Of a DNA stretch of 39,605 bases, positions 31,461 through 39,605 are shown piece by piece. The translations under genes and the position numbers were made by a program. Origin of the DNA: Beijerinckiaceae bacterium (GTDB taxonomy: Bacteria; Pseudomonadota; Alphaproteobacteria; Rhizobiales; Beijerinckiaceae); assembly GCA_022702015.1 (NCBI GenBank), contig JAKONI010000258.1, positions 1 to 39,605 of the forward strand. The letters run 5' to 3'. The notes under the pieces were generated by a model that saw only the letters and a program-made list of their open reading frames with translations, was not told the DNA's origin and ran no database searches. Position 1 is the stretch's first letter. Every line of letters begins with the position of its first letter.

Positions 31461-32905
31461 GGCAACTCCAGCAGGAAGGCGGCTCCGCCTTCCCCCTCCT
31501 GTGACACGAGCCGCGCCTCCCCGCGATGGGCCCGGGCAATCTCCCGGACGATGGCGAGGCCGAGCCCCGTCCCCTCCGGCCGGGCGGTGGCGAAGGGCTC
31601 GAAGATCCGGTCGCGCAATTCGGGGGGCACGCCCGGCCCGGTGTCGGACACCGTGATCGCGAGCCACATGGCCCCCTCGCTCGCGATCTGCCGGGTAGCC
31701 ACGCGGACCCGCCCCCCCGGCGCGCAATGCTGGATGCCGTTGAGGATCAGGTTGTCGAGGGCGCGGACGATCTGGGCGCGGTCGAGATGGGGATGGTCGT
31801 CGGGCGGTAGCCCGGCGCTCGCCGTCTCCAGCGCCACGTCCTTCGAGGCGGCGAGATCCTCGTGGAACCGGGCGCACTCCTCCACGAGGGGCGCCACGGG
31901 GGTGGGGCTGCGGGCGATGGAGCGCGGCTGCGTGAGGTTGAGAAGGTCGCGCAGGAGGGCGTCGACCCGGGCGATCTGCCCGAGCACGGCCCGTAGCGCC
32001 GTGGCCGCCCGGTCCGGGTCGCCGCTGACCAGGGCATTCTCGGCCTTGAGGCGCATGGCGGCGATGGGGTTGCGGACCTCGTGGGCGAGGTTCGCCGCGA
32101 GGCGCCCCACGGCGGCGAGTCGCTCGGCCGCCATCGCCCGCTCGTGGGCGGCCCGCGAGCGCCCCCCGGCGGCGTTGAGGGCATCCACCAACCGGTCGAG
32201 TTCCCGCTCCCCGGTCGGCAGGAGCAGGGGCAGGTCTTCCCGCGCGACGACGGGCGCGGCCAGCGCCGCCTCCAGCCGGGCGATGCGGCGGGAGAACAGG
32301 ATGAGGAAACGGCCGAGGAACAGGGCCGACCCTACGACGGTGGTCGCCAGGAACCCGTAGCCGGCCAGCAGCCGGCTGTAGGCGGGCCCCTCGTTCACGT
32401 GCGCGCGGATCATCGTCCAGGCCGTGGCGTCTCCGGCGTAGGCCCGCAGCGGGCAGCCTTGGAGGACGAGGACCTGGGTCCGGCTCGGGCGGCGCAGGGT
32501 GACGGCGTGCTCCACCCGCAGCGCCTCGGCGTTCACCTCCGCGATGATGGAGCGTTCGGCCGCCGGGATGTCGGTCTTCGGGCCGGTCCCCTCGTAGGTG
32601 GGGAAGGCGTAGAAGACCGAACCGGAGGAGGCCGTCCAGATCCCGCCCTCCACGCCGGGCAGCGCCGCCAGCGCCAGGGCCGTCGCCTGCTCCGGGGCGG
32701 CCCGGCCCCGTTGGCCCGACATCCGGTCGATGATGTTGCGACAGCCCCGGGTGGCCGCCACCTCCGCCTCGGCGACCTGGACGGCGGTCGATTGCGTGTA
32801 GAGGCCGAACAGGAGGTAGGCCGTCGCCGCACAGGAGGCGAGGAGCATGATCCAGAGGGCGAGCAGGCGTGCCCGCAGGCTGTAGGTCGTCACCACCCGG
32901 CTCAC
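31445..32905 (-). CDS. Sensor histidine kinase paired with the NtrC-type regulator
   Basis: A membrane sensor of 486 residues: membrane helices at about 13-35 and 180-205 flank a periplasmic domain of about 140 residues with two cysteines (Cys55, Cys151) that might form a disulfide. A HAMP-like linker follows. The kinase core has phospho-acceptor His275 in LAHEVRNPIAAM, an N-box around DNLILNGIQH, and the G-boxes DTGPGVP and GTGLGLAIV. No ATG is available; GTG at 32905 is chosen since it starts just before the first helix, and GTGs at 32896 and 32893 are alternatives. The ligand is unknown. It is divergent from the Hpt gene. Confidence 0.87.
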
Positions 32906-32960
32906 CGCTCGACCGGCCCGCGAGTTCCGGGGAAGATCGCCTCGGCGGGCCCCTCCCTGG

Positions 32961-32979
32961 CTTGGCCAAGTGGCGCCAC
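32961..32979. promoter_or_regulatory. Two abutting perfect palindromes in the kinase/Hpt gap
   Basis: CTTGGCCAAG (32961-32970) and GTGGCGCCAC (32970-32979) are both perfect 10-bp palindromes sharing one base. They lie in the 126-bp divergent gap, 56 bp from the kinase start and 53 bp from the Hpt start. They may be operator sites controlling one or both genes. Confidence 0.45.
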
Positions 32980-33031
32980 CGGGGCATTGTGGCTCGGGGA
33001 AAGTCAATTGCCGCCCCGGGAGGAAGCCCCC

Positions 33032-33376
33032 TTGTCCAGTCCACCGCTGATCAACGCCGTCACGCGCGACGACCTGCGCGCCACGATCGGCGGCGAGAAG
33101 CTCGACAGCCTCACCGATCGCTTCGCGGCGACGCTGGCCCTCTCCCTCGGCGGCGACGCCCGGCTTGCGGACGACCTCGGCCGGGAGGCCCATACCCTCG
33201 TCTCCATGGCGGGAATGCTCGGGTACGACGCCCTGTCGCAGGCGTGCCGCGATCTCGAACAGGCCGCCAAGCAGGGCGGGGATCTCCGCCCGCCCCTCGA
33301 CGCCGCGCGCCGGATGCGGGACGACACCCTCACCGCCCTGGGTGTGCGGCAGCAGGCCGTCGCGGCGGCTCCCTGA
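33032..33376 (+). CDS. Orphan Hpt phosphotransfer protein
   Basis: A small single-domain phosphotransfer protein of 114 residues, all helical. The Hpt signature is REAHTLVSMAGMLGYDALSQACRDLE, with the phospho-acceptor histidine at residue 52. The start is TTG, chosen because GGGAGGAAG lies six bases upstream and no ATG/GTG fits; in the open frame the upstream part runs antisense to the kinase gene. No hybrid kinase is beside it, so its partner is elsewhere or is one of the neighbouring kinases. Confidence 0.8.
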   Translation: MSSPPLINAVTRDDLRATIGGEKLDSLTDRFAATLALSLGGDARLADDLGREAHTLVSMAGMLGYDALSQACRDLEQAAKQGGDLRPPLDAARRMRDDTLTALGVRQQAVAAAP

Positions 33377-33382
33377 GGGGCC

Positions 33383-34648
33383 TCAGGCGACCGGCTGGCA
33401 GACCATCGTATCGGGGCCGAGGGCCTGGATGGCGCTGTCGAAGGTGAGGACCGCCCCCGTCACCGGATATTCGAGGCGGGCAATTCCCCCGAAACTATGC
33501 GCAAGGCTCCGGGCAATGAGCCGGGTGCCGAAGCCGGTCCGCGTGGGCGGGCTCACCGGAGGGCCGCCGACCTCCTCCCAGCGGAACCGCAGGACCGTCC
33601 CCTCGCCGGTTTCGGCCTCCGCCACGATCCAGGAGACCGCGACGTGTCCCTCCGGCGTGGAAAGCGCGCCGTACTTCGTCGCGTTGGTTCCGAGTTCGTG
33701 GAGCATCAGCGCCAGGGTCATCGCCTGATGCGGGCTCAGGGTGACATCGGGGCCCGACACGAGGAACCGTCCGGGCTCGCCGTCGCCGTGCAGGGCCACC
33801 GTGGTCTCCACGAGGGCGACCAGGGACGCGCTGGCGAAGGCGCCCTCCAACAGCACGTCATGGGCCCTCGCCAGGGCCTGCAACCGGGCCGAGAGGGAAT
33901 CCGCCGCCACATCGAGGGAGGCGGCGTTGCGCAGGGTCTGCGCGGCGACGGCCTGGACCAGGGCGAGGGTGTTCTTCATCCGGTGCGAGAGTTCCTGCAT
34001 CAGCAGGGACTGGCGCGCCTCCGTCAGCTTCAATTCGGTGATGTCGCGGGCGACGACGAGGATGCGCTCGGGCCGCTCGTCCACCCCGTTGATCGGGGTG
34101 ATGGCGAGATCCCACCACGTGGTCCGCTCGTGTCCCTCGAGTTGCGCCTGGAAGCGGCTCGACCGGCCGATCCGGGCCTCGTGCAGCCCCCCGCGCACGG
34201 CCGCGCCGGCCTCGGGGCAGTCCCAGAACTCCGCCCAGAACCGTCCGATCGCGGCGGCCATATGGGCGAGGCCGAGGATCGACGGGCCGTTCTCACTCAT
34301 GGTGATCAGGCGGCCGTCGAGGTCGAGGATCGCCACGAAGTCGGTGGTGGTCCAGAGGATGCGCCGGCTGAACTCCTCGCTCGCGCGGAGCTGCGCGTTC
34401 AGTTCCTCGGCGCAGGCGAGCCTCGCGGCCCCGACCTCGAGGTCGCGGCGGTAGACAGCCGCCGTCTCCTCGGCGGCCACGCGCTCCGTCTCGACGATGC
34501 GCCCGAGGCGCTGGTTGCGCTGAAGCTCGATGTCGGCGAGTTCGGTGACTTGGCTCAGGAGATAACGGAGGCGGGCGTTCTCCGCCTCCAGGTCGCCGAT
34601 CCGGCGGCCGGTCGCATCCGGCTCCAACAACGCAATCAGCGTGTCCAA
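33383..34648 (-). CDS. PAS-domain HWE-type histidine kinase
   Basis: A soluble sensor kinase of 421 residues: coiled-coil N-terminus (about 15-95), a PAS domain (about 92-205) and an HWE/HisKA_2 kinase core. The phospho-acceptor is His222 in ELSHRMKNTLALVQAVAAQ; the N-box asparagine is in MLHELGTNATKYGALS; and the WEE of RFRWEEVGGPPV is the family's W-x-E mark. HWE kinases often sense light, redox or general stress. The TTG start at 34648 (MDTLIALLEP) is preferred for homology-like content, but a GTG at 34738 in the same frame is possible. The 3' end is 6 bp from the Hpt gene's stop (convergent). Confidence 0.82.
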   Translation of the reverse strand: MDTLIALLEPDATGRRIGDLEAENARLRYLLSQVTELADIELQRNQRLGRIVETERVAAEETAAVYRRDLEVGAARLACAEELNAQLRASEEFSRRILWTTTDFVAILDLDGRLITMSENGPSILGLAHMAAAIGRFWAEFWDCPEAGAAVRGGLHEARIGRSSRFQAQLEGHERTTWWDLAITPINGVDERPERILVVARDITELKLTEARQSLLMQELSHRMKNTLALVQAVAAQTLRNAASLDVAADSLSARLQALARAHDVLLEGAFASASLVALVETTVALHGDGEPGRFLVSGPDVTLSPHQAMTLALMLHELGTNATKYGALSTPEGHVAVSWIVAEAETGEGTVLRFRWEEVGGPPVSPPTRTGFGTRLIARSLAHSFGGIARLEYPVTGAVLTFDSAIQALGPDTMVCQPVA

Positions 34649-34916
34649 TCGAGCCCCCCGTCCTAGCCGCGTCAGAGGCCCCCGCCGGGGGGCATGACCT
34701 ATCGCGGACCCTCCGAACGCGAGGCTGGCGCCCGACACGCCAGGTTACGTGCTTCGGCGACGGGTCATCCCGCTTCTCACCCGGAGCCCGTCACCGCGTC
34801 CGCGCGATTCGAGGGGTTCCAAACCCTAGCACGAGCCGGTTTCGTCGCAAGCAGACTTTGCCTGCGACTGGGCGCGACAAACTGGCGATGGGTTAAAACT
34901 GTATTCGCGCGATGCA
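34649..34916. other. Gap between HWE kinase and ABC1-kinase genes, with an inverted repeat
   Basis: A 268-bp stretch containing the HWE kinase promoter region. An inverted repeat TCGCAAGCA-N5-TGCCTGCGA (34845-34867, one mismatch) lies about 200 bp upstream of the kinase start. I see no small gene. An upstream in-frame extension of the kinase frame to 34738 overlaps this gap. Confidence 0.4.
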
Positions 34917-36548
34917 TCACCGATTTCGCATCAGCAGTACCAGCCAGCCGATACCGAGGATGAAGACCACGAGCCCGATGGACACGAAGACCGGCGTGCC
35001 GAGATCGATGAGCCGGGGGGCGAGCTGCGTGGCGAAGGCCGCGACCACCAGGGCGACGGCGACCCGCGCGGCGGCGCGCTCGATGCCGCGAGTCACCTTC
35101 TCGAGGCCCTTGATCTCGATCTCGACGGTGACGCGCCCCTGCTTCAGCCGCACGAGCATCAGATGGATGAGCGTCGGCAGTTCCGAGGCGGCCCCGTAGA
35201 GGCCCGCGCCGAGGGCCTCGGCCTTCTGTTTCAGCCCGTCGAGGGAGAATTGCGAGCGCATGCTCGCCCGCACCGTCGGCCCGGCGGCGGCGAACAGATC
35301 GAAATTCGGATCGAGGTGGCGCATCACGCCGTCGGCGGTGACGAGGCCCTTGAACAGGATCGCGAGGTCGGTGGGCATCGCGAGGTCGTTCTCGCGGGCC
35401 ATGTTCATGAAGTCGGTGAGGACGAGCCCGAGGTTGAGGGGGATCGTCGAGTGGCTCTCCACGAAGGATTGCGCCGAGACCTGCAACTTCGTGAGGTCCG
35501 GGTTGCTCGTCCCCGTCCAGTCGAGGAGCACGGCCATCAGCCCGTCCGCGTCCTGCTTCAGCATGGCGCCGATCAGCACGAGCAACTGGTTGCGCCGCCG
35601 CTGGGACAGGCGGCCGATGATGCCGAAATCGATGAAACCGATCCGGTTGCCCGACATCGCCAGCATGTTGCCGGGGTGCGGATCGGCGTGGAACTGGCCC
35701 TCGATCAGGGCCATCTGGAGGAAGGCGTCCGTACCCTTCTGGGCCAGGAGCTTCTTGTCGATCCCGGCGGCGGCCAGGGCGGCGTCGTCGTTGGGCGGGA
35801 TGCCGTGGATGAAATCTTGCACGAGCACGCGCTCGGAGCAGTACTCCCAGTGGATCCGGGGGAAGACGATGTCGTCGCGGCCCTCGAAGATCTGCGCGAG
35901 TTGCTCGCAGTTGCGGGCCTCGTTCAACAGGTCGAGTTCGCCGTTCAGCCCGTCCGCGAGGTGGCGCATCTGCTCCCTCGGCTGGTAGCGGGCCATGTCG
36001 GGCCACTCGCTCTCCACGATGCGGGCCCCATGGGCCATGAGGCGCAGATCCGCCTCGATGATCTTGCGCAGGTTCGGACGCACCACCTTGACGATGACGT
36101 CCTCACCGGTGTGCAGGCGCGCCCGGTAGACCTGGGCGATGGAGGCCGAGGCGAGGGGCTCGGTGTTGAACTCGGCGAAGATCTCCGCCGCCGGGCCGCC
36201 CAGATCCTGCTCGAACTGGCCGCGGATCTGTTCCCACGGCACCGGCGGGACTTGGCTGTGCAGCTTCTGCAACTCCTCCGTCCAGGCCGGCGACAGGAGG
36301 TCGGGCCGGCTGGCGAGGATCTGCCCGAACTTGATGAAGGTCGGCCCCAGCGCCTCGATCGCCCGGCGCATCCGCTCCGGCTCCGAGAGGCGGGTCACGT
36401 CCATCCGGGGCTGGCGTCGTGGCAGGAGCGGCAGGGCGCGCAGGCCGAGCCGGTCCACGACGCGGGTCACCCCGAAGCCGATCAGGATTGAGGCGATCTC
36501 CGACAGCCGCTGGCGGTCGCGGGCGGCAACGAAGGCGGTCTTGAGCAT
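34917..36548 (-). CDS. ABC1/UbiB-family atypical kinase
   Basis: A 543-residue UbiB/AarF-like protein, an unusual protein-kinase-like fold linked to ubiquinone synthesis and other membrane lipid work. Signature motifs: KFGQ at 73-76 (family-specific KxGQ), Ala-rich nucleotide loop ASASIAQV at 133-140, Lys154, HADPHPGN at 287-294, and metal-binding DFG at 307-309. Two membrane helices close the C-terminus (about 495-540). The usual ubiE or mutM neighbours of ubiB are absent, so it may be a paralogue rather than the main UbiB. The ATG start at MLKTAFVAA is clear. Confidence 0.88.
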   Translation of the reverse strand: MLKTAFVAARDRQRLSEIASILIGFGVTRVVDRLGLRALPLLPRRQPRMDVTRLSEPERMRRAIEALGPTFIKFGQILASRPDLLSPAWTEELQKLHSQVPPVPWEQIRGQFEQDLGGPAAEIFAEFNTEPLASASIAQVYRARLHTGEDVIVKVVRPNLRKIIEADLRLMAHGARIVESEWPDMARYQPREQMRHLADGLNGELDLLNEARNCEQLAQIFEGRDDIVFPRIHWEYCSERVLVQDFIHGIPPNDDAALAAAGIDKKLLAQKGTDAFLQMALIEGQFHADPHPGNMLAMSGNRIGFIDFGIIGRLSQRRRNQLLVLIGAMLKQDADGLMAVLLDWTGTSNPDLTKLQVSAQSFVESHSTIPLNLGLVLTDFMNMARENDLAMPTDLAILFKGLVTADGVMRHLDPNFDLFAAAGPTVRASMRSQFSLDGLKQKAEALGAGLYGAASELPTLIHLMLVRLKQGRVTVEIEIKGLEKVTRGIERAAARVAVALVVAAFATQLAPRLIDLGTPVFVSIGLVVFILGIGWLVLLMRNR

Positions 36549-36631
36549 GGGGCTGGGAGGGCTTTCCGGGTGTGGGCCTCACCGCAGCCCGATCTTAAGG
36601 ACTTTTTTGGGACCTACTTACGCAGATCCGT

Positions 36632-36663
36632 GGCCGGCACTGCCGCAGGGCGGAGCGCCGGCC
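36632..36663 (-). terminator. Hairpin downstream of the aminotransferase gene
   Basis: GGCCGGC and GCCGGCC (36632-36638, 36657-36663) form a 7-bp stem with a smaller inner stem, starting 7 bp after the aminotransferase stop on the minus strand. No T-run follows on that strand. Probably a Rho-independent-like terminator of moderate strength. Confidence 0.4.
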
Positions 36664-36670
36664 GCCGGTT

Positions 36671-37876
36671 TCAGGGCTTCACGGCGGCGTCGATGGCGTC
36701 GAGCACCCGGTCGATGTTGTGGGCGTTGAGCGCCGCGACGCAGACCCGGCCGGTCTCCAGGGCGTAGACCTCGTGCTCGTCGCGCAGGCGCACGGCCTCG
36801 TCGGGGGTGAGGCCGGTGTAGGAGAACATGCCCTTCTGCACCTTGATCGCCTCGAAGCCCCGGTCGGGGTGGCGCTGGTGCAGGCTGTCGGCCATGCGCA
36901 CCCGCATCTGCTGAATCCGCTCGCGCATCTGCCCGAGCTCCTTCTCCCAATCCGCGCGCAGGGCGGGGTCCGTCAGTACGGTCTCGACGATCGCCGCGCC
37001 GTGGGTATGGGGATTGGAGTAGCTCGCCCGCACCAGCCGCTTGGCCAGCGCCTCGACCTTGGCGCGCATCGCCGGCTCGGAGGCCACGACGGTCAGCGCG
37101 CCGACCCGCTCGCCGTAGAGGGAGAACGACTTCGAGAACGACGACGCGACGAAGAACTCCTGGCCGGACTCGGCGAAGAGGCGCACCGGGGCCGCGTCGG
37201 CGTCGAGATCGACGCCGAAGCCCTGGTAGGCGATGTCGAGGAAGGGGACGAGGCCACGGCTCTGCAGCAGCGGCACGAGGTCGGCCCACTCCTCCGGCGT
37301 CAGGTCGGCACCGGTCGGGTTGTGGCAGCAGGCGTGCAGGACGACGATGGAGCCCTGCGGCAGGGTCTCGATGGCCTTGCGCATGGCGGGGTAGTCCGCC
37401 CCGCCGGTCTCGGCGGAGAAGTAGGGGTAGTCCACCACGGTGAAGCCGGCCTGGGTGAACAGGGCCCGGTGATTCTCCCAGGTGGGATCGCTGACGGCGA
37501 CGGTGGCGCCGGGCTTCAACCGGGCGAGGACGTCGGCGCCGATCTTGAGGGCCCCCGTGCCGCCGACGCTCTGGAGCGTCGCCGCCCGGTTCTGAGACAG
37601 GATCGGCGCCCCGGCCCCGAACAGCAGGGCCTGCACGGCGTCGCGGAACGGCTTCGTCCCCTCGATCGGGCGGTAGGTCTTGGGCAGGGCCTTGTCGATC
37701 CAGCGCTTCTCGGCCTCCTGCACGGCGCGCAGGCGCGGCACCTTGCCCTCCGCGTCGGTATAGACGCCGATGGCGAGGTTCAGCTTGCCCGGCCGGCTGT
37801 CGGCGTTGAACGCCTCGAACAGGCGCATGATGGGGTCGAGGGGCGCATCCTGGATGCCGGCGAACAGCGAGGTCAT
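36671..37876 (-). CDS. Class I aspartate/aromatic amino acid aminotransferase
   Basis: PLP enzyme of 401 residues, like AspC/TyrB, moving amino groups between aspartate or aromatic amino acids and 2-oxoglutarate. Landmarks: HNPTG at 185-189, Asp214 and Tyr217 in FLDIAYQGFG, PLP-binding Lys249 in SSFSKSFSLYGERVG, and Arg257 of the phosphate pocket. The N-terminal MTSLFAGIQDAPLDPIM is the family start; an upstream extension of 130 codons is not credible. It could supply phenylalanine, tyrosine and aspartate. It is monocistronic, divergent from the binding-protein gene. Confidence 0.93.
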   Translation of the reverse strand: MTSLFAGIQDAPLDPIMRLFEAFNADSRPGKLNLAIGVYTDAEGKVPRLRAVQEAEKRWIDKALPKTYRPIEGTKPFRDAVQALLFGAGAPILSQNRAATLQSVGGTGALKIGADVLARLKPGATVAVSDPTWENHRALFTQAGFTVVDYPYFSAETGGADYPAMRKAIETLPQGSIVVLHACCHNPTGADLTPEEWADLVPLLQSRGLVPFLDIAYQGFGVDLDADAAPVRLFAESGQEFFVASSFSKSFSLYGERVGALTVVASEPAMRAKVEALAKRLVRASYSNPHTHGAAIVETVLTDPALRADWEKELGQMRERIQQMRVRMADSLHQRHPDRGFEAIKVQKGMFSYTGLTPDEAVRLRDEHEVYALETGRVCVAALNAHNIDRVLDAIDAAVKP

Positions 37877-38143
37877 GGATCTAGTCCCGGAACGGTTCAG
37901 CGACCCGCCGACGGCGATCATCCGCCGCCGGTCATCGTGGGCCGGGGGCCTTATCGCGCAGATCGCGCCGGATCGCGACCCCGCCGGGGAACAGGGCTGC
38001 CCCCCCGTGGCACCCCGATCCGCCGCTTGCTGCCCGCGCCCGCCGCCGACGCCCGCGCGAAGCGTTCGGGCCGACAAATCGCGGGCCCGGGCCGGGGTGA
38101 CGGTTGACGCGGAGCCCCGCCATGCGGCGTACAGGGGCGGCCC
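37877..38143. other. Divergent gap between aminotransferase and binding-protein genes
   Basis: 267 bp that should hold the promoters of both flanking genes. ATCGCG is repeated three times near 37953-37976 (once as GATCGCGCC and once as GATCGCGAC). I see no clear promoter hexamers or small gene, and the long frames through it lack conserved sequence. Confidence 0.4.
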
Positions 38144-39313
38144 ATGACCGCGCCTTCCGCCCTCCTCGCCCTCGTCCTGTGCCTCGCCACCGGCGCCCCC
38201 GCTTTCGCGCAGGCCGTCGTGCGGGTCGGCCTGTCGGCCCCCCTGACCGGCGCCGACGCCCCCTTCGGCCAAGGGCTGCGGCAGGGGGCCGAACAGGCGG
38301 TGGCCGACCTGAACAAAGCCGGGCCGCGCCGGTTCGCGCTCAGCGTGGCGGACGACGCCGGCGATCCGCGGCAGGCGGCGACTGTGGCGTCGCGCCTCAC
38401 CCAGGAGGGCGTCGCGGCGGTGATCGGCCCGTTCGAGTCGCCCTCGGTGGCCGCCGCCGCCCCGACCTACGAGAAGGCCGGCACGGTGTTCATCACCACC
38501 GGGGCGACCTATGGGCCCCTCACCGGACGCGGCCTCTGGAACCTGTTCCGACTGGGGCCGAGCGATCCGCAGCAGGCGAGGGCCGCCGCCGACTACCTCG
38601 CCAAGACGTATCCGGGCCGCCCCATCGGGATCGTGAACGACCGGACGAGCTTCGGCCGGGGCCTCGCGGATACCGTCGCGGCGAGGTGGCGGGACGTCGG
38701 CCAGGGCGATCCGCTCGCCCTCGGGTTCGACCGGGGGACGGCCGACCTCGCCGCGCTGGCCCAGCGTCTGGCGGGCGCCGGGGTGGCCGCCGTGTATTTC
38801 GGCGGCCTCGCCCCCGACGCGGCCAACCTCGTCAAGGCGATGCGGGAAGCCAAGCTCGACGTGCCCCTCGTCGCCAGCGACGGGATCCTCGACCCCGCCT
38901 TCGCCGCGCTAGGCCCCGCCGGGGAGGGGACGGTGATGACCCTACCGCCCGAGGCCCCCCACCTGCCCGACCCGCGAGGGGCCAAGGCCGCCGCGCGGCC
39001 CCCCGAAGCGGAGGCCGTGGCGGCGGGCGCCTACGCGGCGGTGCAGATCCTCGCCCAAGCCTTCGACCGCCCCGGCATCCTCGACCCCCGCACCGGCCGG
39101 GCCGATGGACGCAGGCTGGCCCAGGCCCTGCGCGCGGGGCCGTTCAAGACCGTGCTCGGGAGCGTCGCCTTCGATGCCCGGGGGGACCAGACCGGGGAGG
39201 CGGTGCTGCTGCGGGTCTGGCGCCGCCAGCCGGACGGACGGCTCGATTATGCCGGCCAGGAACCGTCGCCGGAGGCCGGACGGACGCAAACCCCGCCGGC
39301 GGGACTGAATTGA
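38144..39313 (+). CDS. Branched-chain-amino-acid-type ABC substrate-binding protein
   Basis: A periplasmic binding protein (LivK-like, Peripla_BP_6) of 389 residues. The signal peptide (1-22, AFA|QA) is followed by VRVGLSAPLTGADAPFGQGLRQGAE and DDAGDPRQAATVASRL, hallmarks of the family, with the hinge region around PLVASDGILDP. No livHMGF permease genes are next to it, so it may work with a transporter encoded elsewhere or as a receptor. Substrate unknown. Confidence 0.85.
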   Translation: MTAPSALLALVLCLATGAPAFAQAVVRVGLSAPLTGADAPFGQGLRQGAEQAVADLNKAGPRRFALSVADDAGDPRQAATVASRLTQEGVAAVIGPFESPSVAAAAPTYEKAGTVFITTGATYGPLTGRGLWNLFRLGPSDPQQARAAADYLAKTYPGRPIGIVNDRTSFGRGLADTVAARWRDVGQGDPLALGFDRGTADLAALAQRLAGAGVAAVYFGGLAPDAANLVKAMREAKLDVPLVASDGILDPAFAALGPAGEGTVMTLPPEAPHLPDPRGAKAAARPPEAEAVAAGAYAAVQILAQAFDRPGILDPRTGRADGRRLAQALRAGPFKTVLGSVAFDARGDQTGEAVLLRVWRRQPDGRLDYAGQEPSPEAGRTQTPPAGLN

Positions 39314-39337
39314 GTGGTGTGATTGAAGCGAAGCGAC

Positions 39338-39366
39338 TTGCGGCTGCCTTCGCTGGAGACTAAATC
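39338..39366 (+). promoter_or_regulatory. Possible infA promoter
   Basis: TTGCGG (39338-39343) and TAAATC (39361-39366) are separated by 17 bp, 138 bp before the infA ATG. The -35 is a fair match and the -10 a weak one, so this is only a candidate. A start near 39373 would give a leader of about 130 nt with the hairpins listed next. Confidence 0.3.
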
Positions 39367-39390
39367 CGTGCTTCGCCGCCGGGCTGCCGG

Positions 39391-39462
39391 GATCCGTGAA
39401 GTCGGATCGCTCCGCCGCCCCTCGGTGTCTTCCAGACGACACGGGTTGTCGAACGCTTTTTT
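39391..39462 (+). promoter_or_regulatory. infA leader with alternative hairpins
   Basis: Hairpin A: GATCCG/CGGATC (39391-39408, 6 bp, loop TGAAGT). Hairpin B: GTGTC (39425-39429) with GACAC (39438-39442). Hairpin C: CGACA (39437-39441) with TGTCG (39447-39451), followed by T6 at 39457-39462. B and C share 39438-39441, so they cannot form together, the arrangement of an antiterminator/terminator switch. The C stem has only five pairs, so it could equally be a weak terminator of the upstream gene. Confidence 0.4.
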
Positions 39463-39504
39463 GCCGGAACGCCTGCTGCCGGACGGTTCGACTGGAGAAG
39501 GTGT

Positions 39505-39605
39505 ATGGCTAAAGAAGAGTTGATGCAGTTCGACGGTCTCGTGATCGAGATCCTGCCCGATGCGCGCTACCGCGTCCAGCTCGACCAGGGCCACGAGATC
39601 GTGGC
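39505..39605 (+). CDS. infA: Translation initiation factor IF-1 (5' end, partial)
   Basis: The window cuts off at residue 33. The visible [33 protein letters not shown] is the N-terminal half of the OB-fold of IF-1, which binds the ribosomal A site during initiation. GGAGAAGG before the ATG is a strong ribosome-binding site. Methylobacterium-type genomes often carry more than one infA; the start [11 protein letters not shown] resembles the accessory type rather than the MAKEEVLEFPG type. The rest of the gene is outside the window. Confidence 0.93.
   Translation, partial: MAKEELMQFDGLVIEILPDARYRVQLDQGHEIV

Noticed and set aside
32906..33193. N-terminal extension of the sensor kinase frame to an ATG-like start at 33193
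   Set aside because: It would overlap the Hpt gene antisense and put 96 unconserved residues before the first membrane helix; a GTG at 32905 fits better.
37877..38272. N-terminal extension of the aminotransferase (130 codons)
   Set aside because: It would overlap the binding-protein gene; the family starts at MTSLFAGIQDAPLDP.
39466..39489. Possible EcfG promoter (GGAAC near infA)
   Set aside because: GGAAC is followed by GTT only after 15 bases and without the CGTT box, so spacing and sequence both miss the consensus.

Overview
The window is high-GC chromosomal DNA packed with ordinary bacterial genes. It most likely comes from an alphaproteobacterium of the Hyphomicrobiales (Rhizobiales), with a Methylobacterium-like flavour. 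The reasons are the trpE-trpG-trpD-trpC-moaC-moeA block, a tpiA/secG/pyrG block, an Entner-Doudoroff edd-eda operon, an HWE-type histidine kinase and an infA of the type seen in Methylobacterium relatives. The genus is an inference from gene content and protein style; no search was run. I see no tRNA, rRNA, CRISPR array, insertion sequence, prophage or replication origin.

Layout. (1) 16-6254, minus strand: tpiA, a PPK2 polyphosphate kinase, secG, pyrG, holC and a periplasmic S10 carboxypeptidase. (2) 6460-14221, plus strand: a PpiD/SurA-like chaperone fused tip-to-tail with trpE, then trpG, trpD, trpC, moaC and moeA. Several start codons overlap the previous stop, so this reads as one long biosynthetic operon. 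(3) 14246-18270: a glycan-related patch with an STT3/AglB-like GT-C membrane protein, a decayed stretch made of a GT87 glycosyltransferase scrap and a frameshifted epimerase C-terminus, and an intact UGM/protoporphyrinogen-oxidase-like flavoprotein. (4) 18441-20549: a one-piece SbmA/BacA-like ABC transporter, followed by a large imperfect inverted repeat. (5) 20799-24706, minus: the edd-eda operon with a LacI-type operator placed over its promoter, and a secreted asparaginase; then a small conserved plus-strand gene.

(6) 25096-32905, minus: a sensor kinase and an NtrC-type regulator run straight into a four-gene set (MFS transporter, metallophosphoesterase, ArsB-like pump, tandem-DUF606 transporter). 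A 22-bp palindrome lies in front of the MFS gene. The regulator's sigma-54 contact loop is changed from GAFTGA to GGFPGA. (7) 33032-36548: a TTG-started orphan Hpt protein (plus), a PAS/HWE kinase and a UbiB/ABC1 kinase (minus). (8) 36671-39605: an aromatic/aspartate aminotransferase (minus), an orphan branched-chain-amino-acid-type binding protein (plus), and the 5' end of infA with a hairpin-rich leader.

The most interesting leads are the two-component system with a non-canonical sigma-54 loop beside an uncharacterised transporter/phosphoesterase operon, the AglB-like GT-C protein whose metal-motif spacing matches an archaeal oligosaccharyltransferase, the infA leader with mutually exclusive hairpins, and the decayed glycosyltransferase/epimerase junction.
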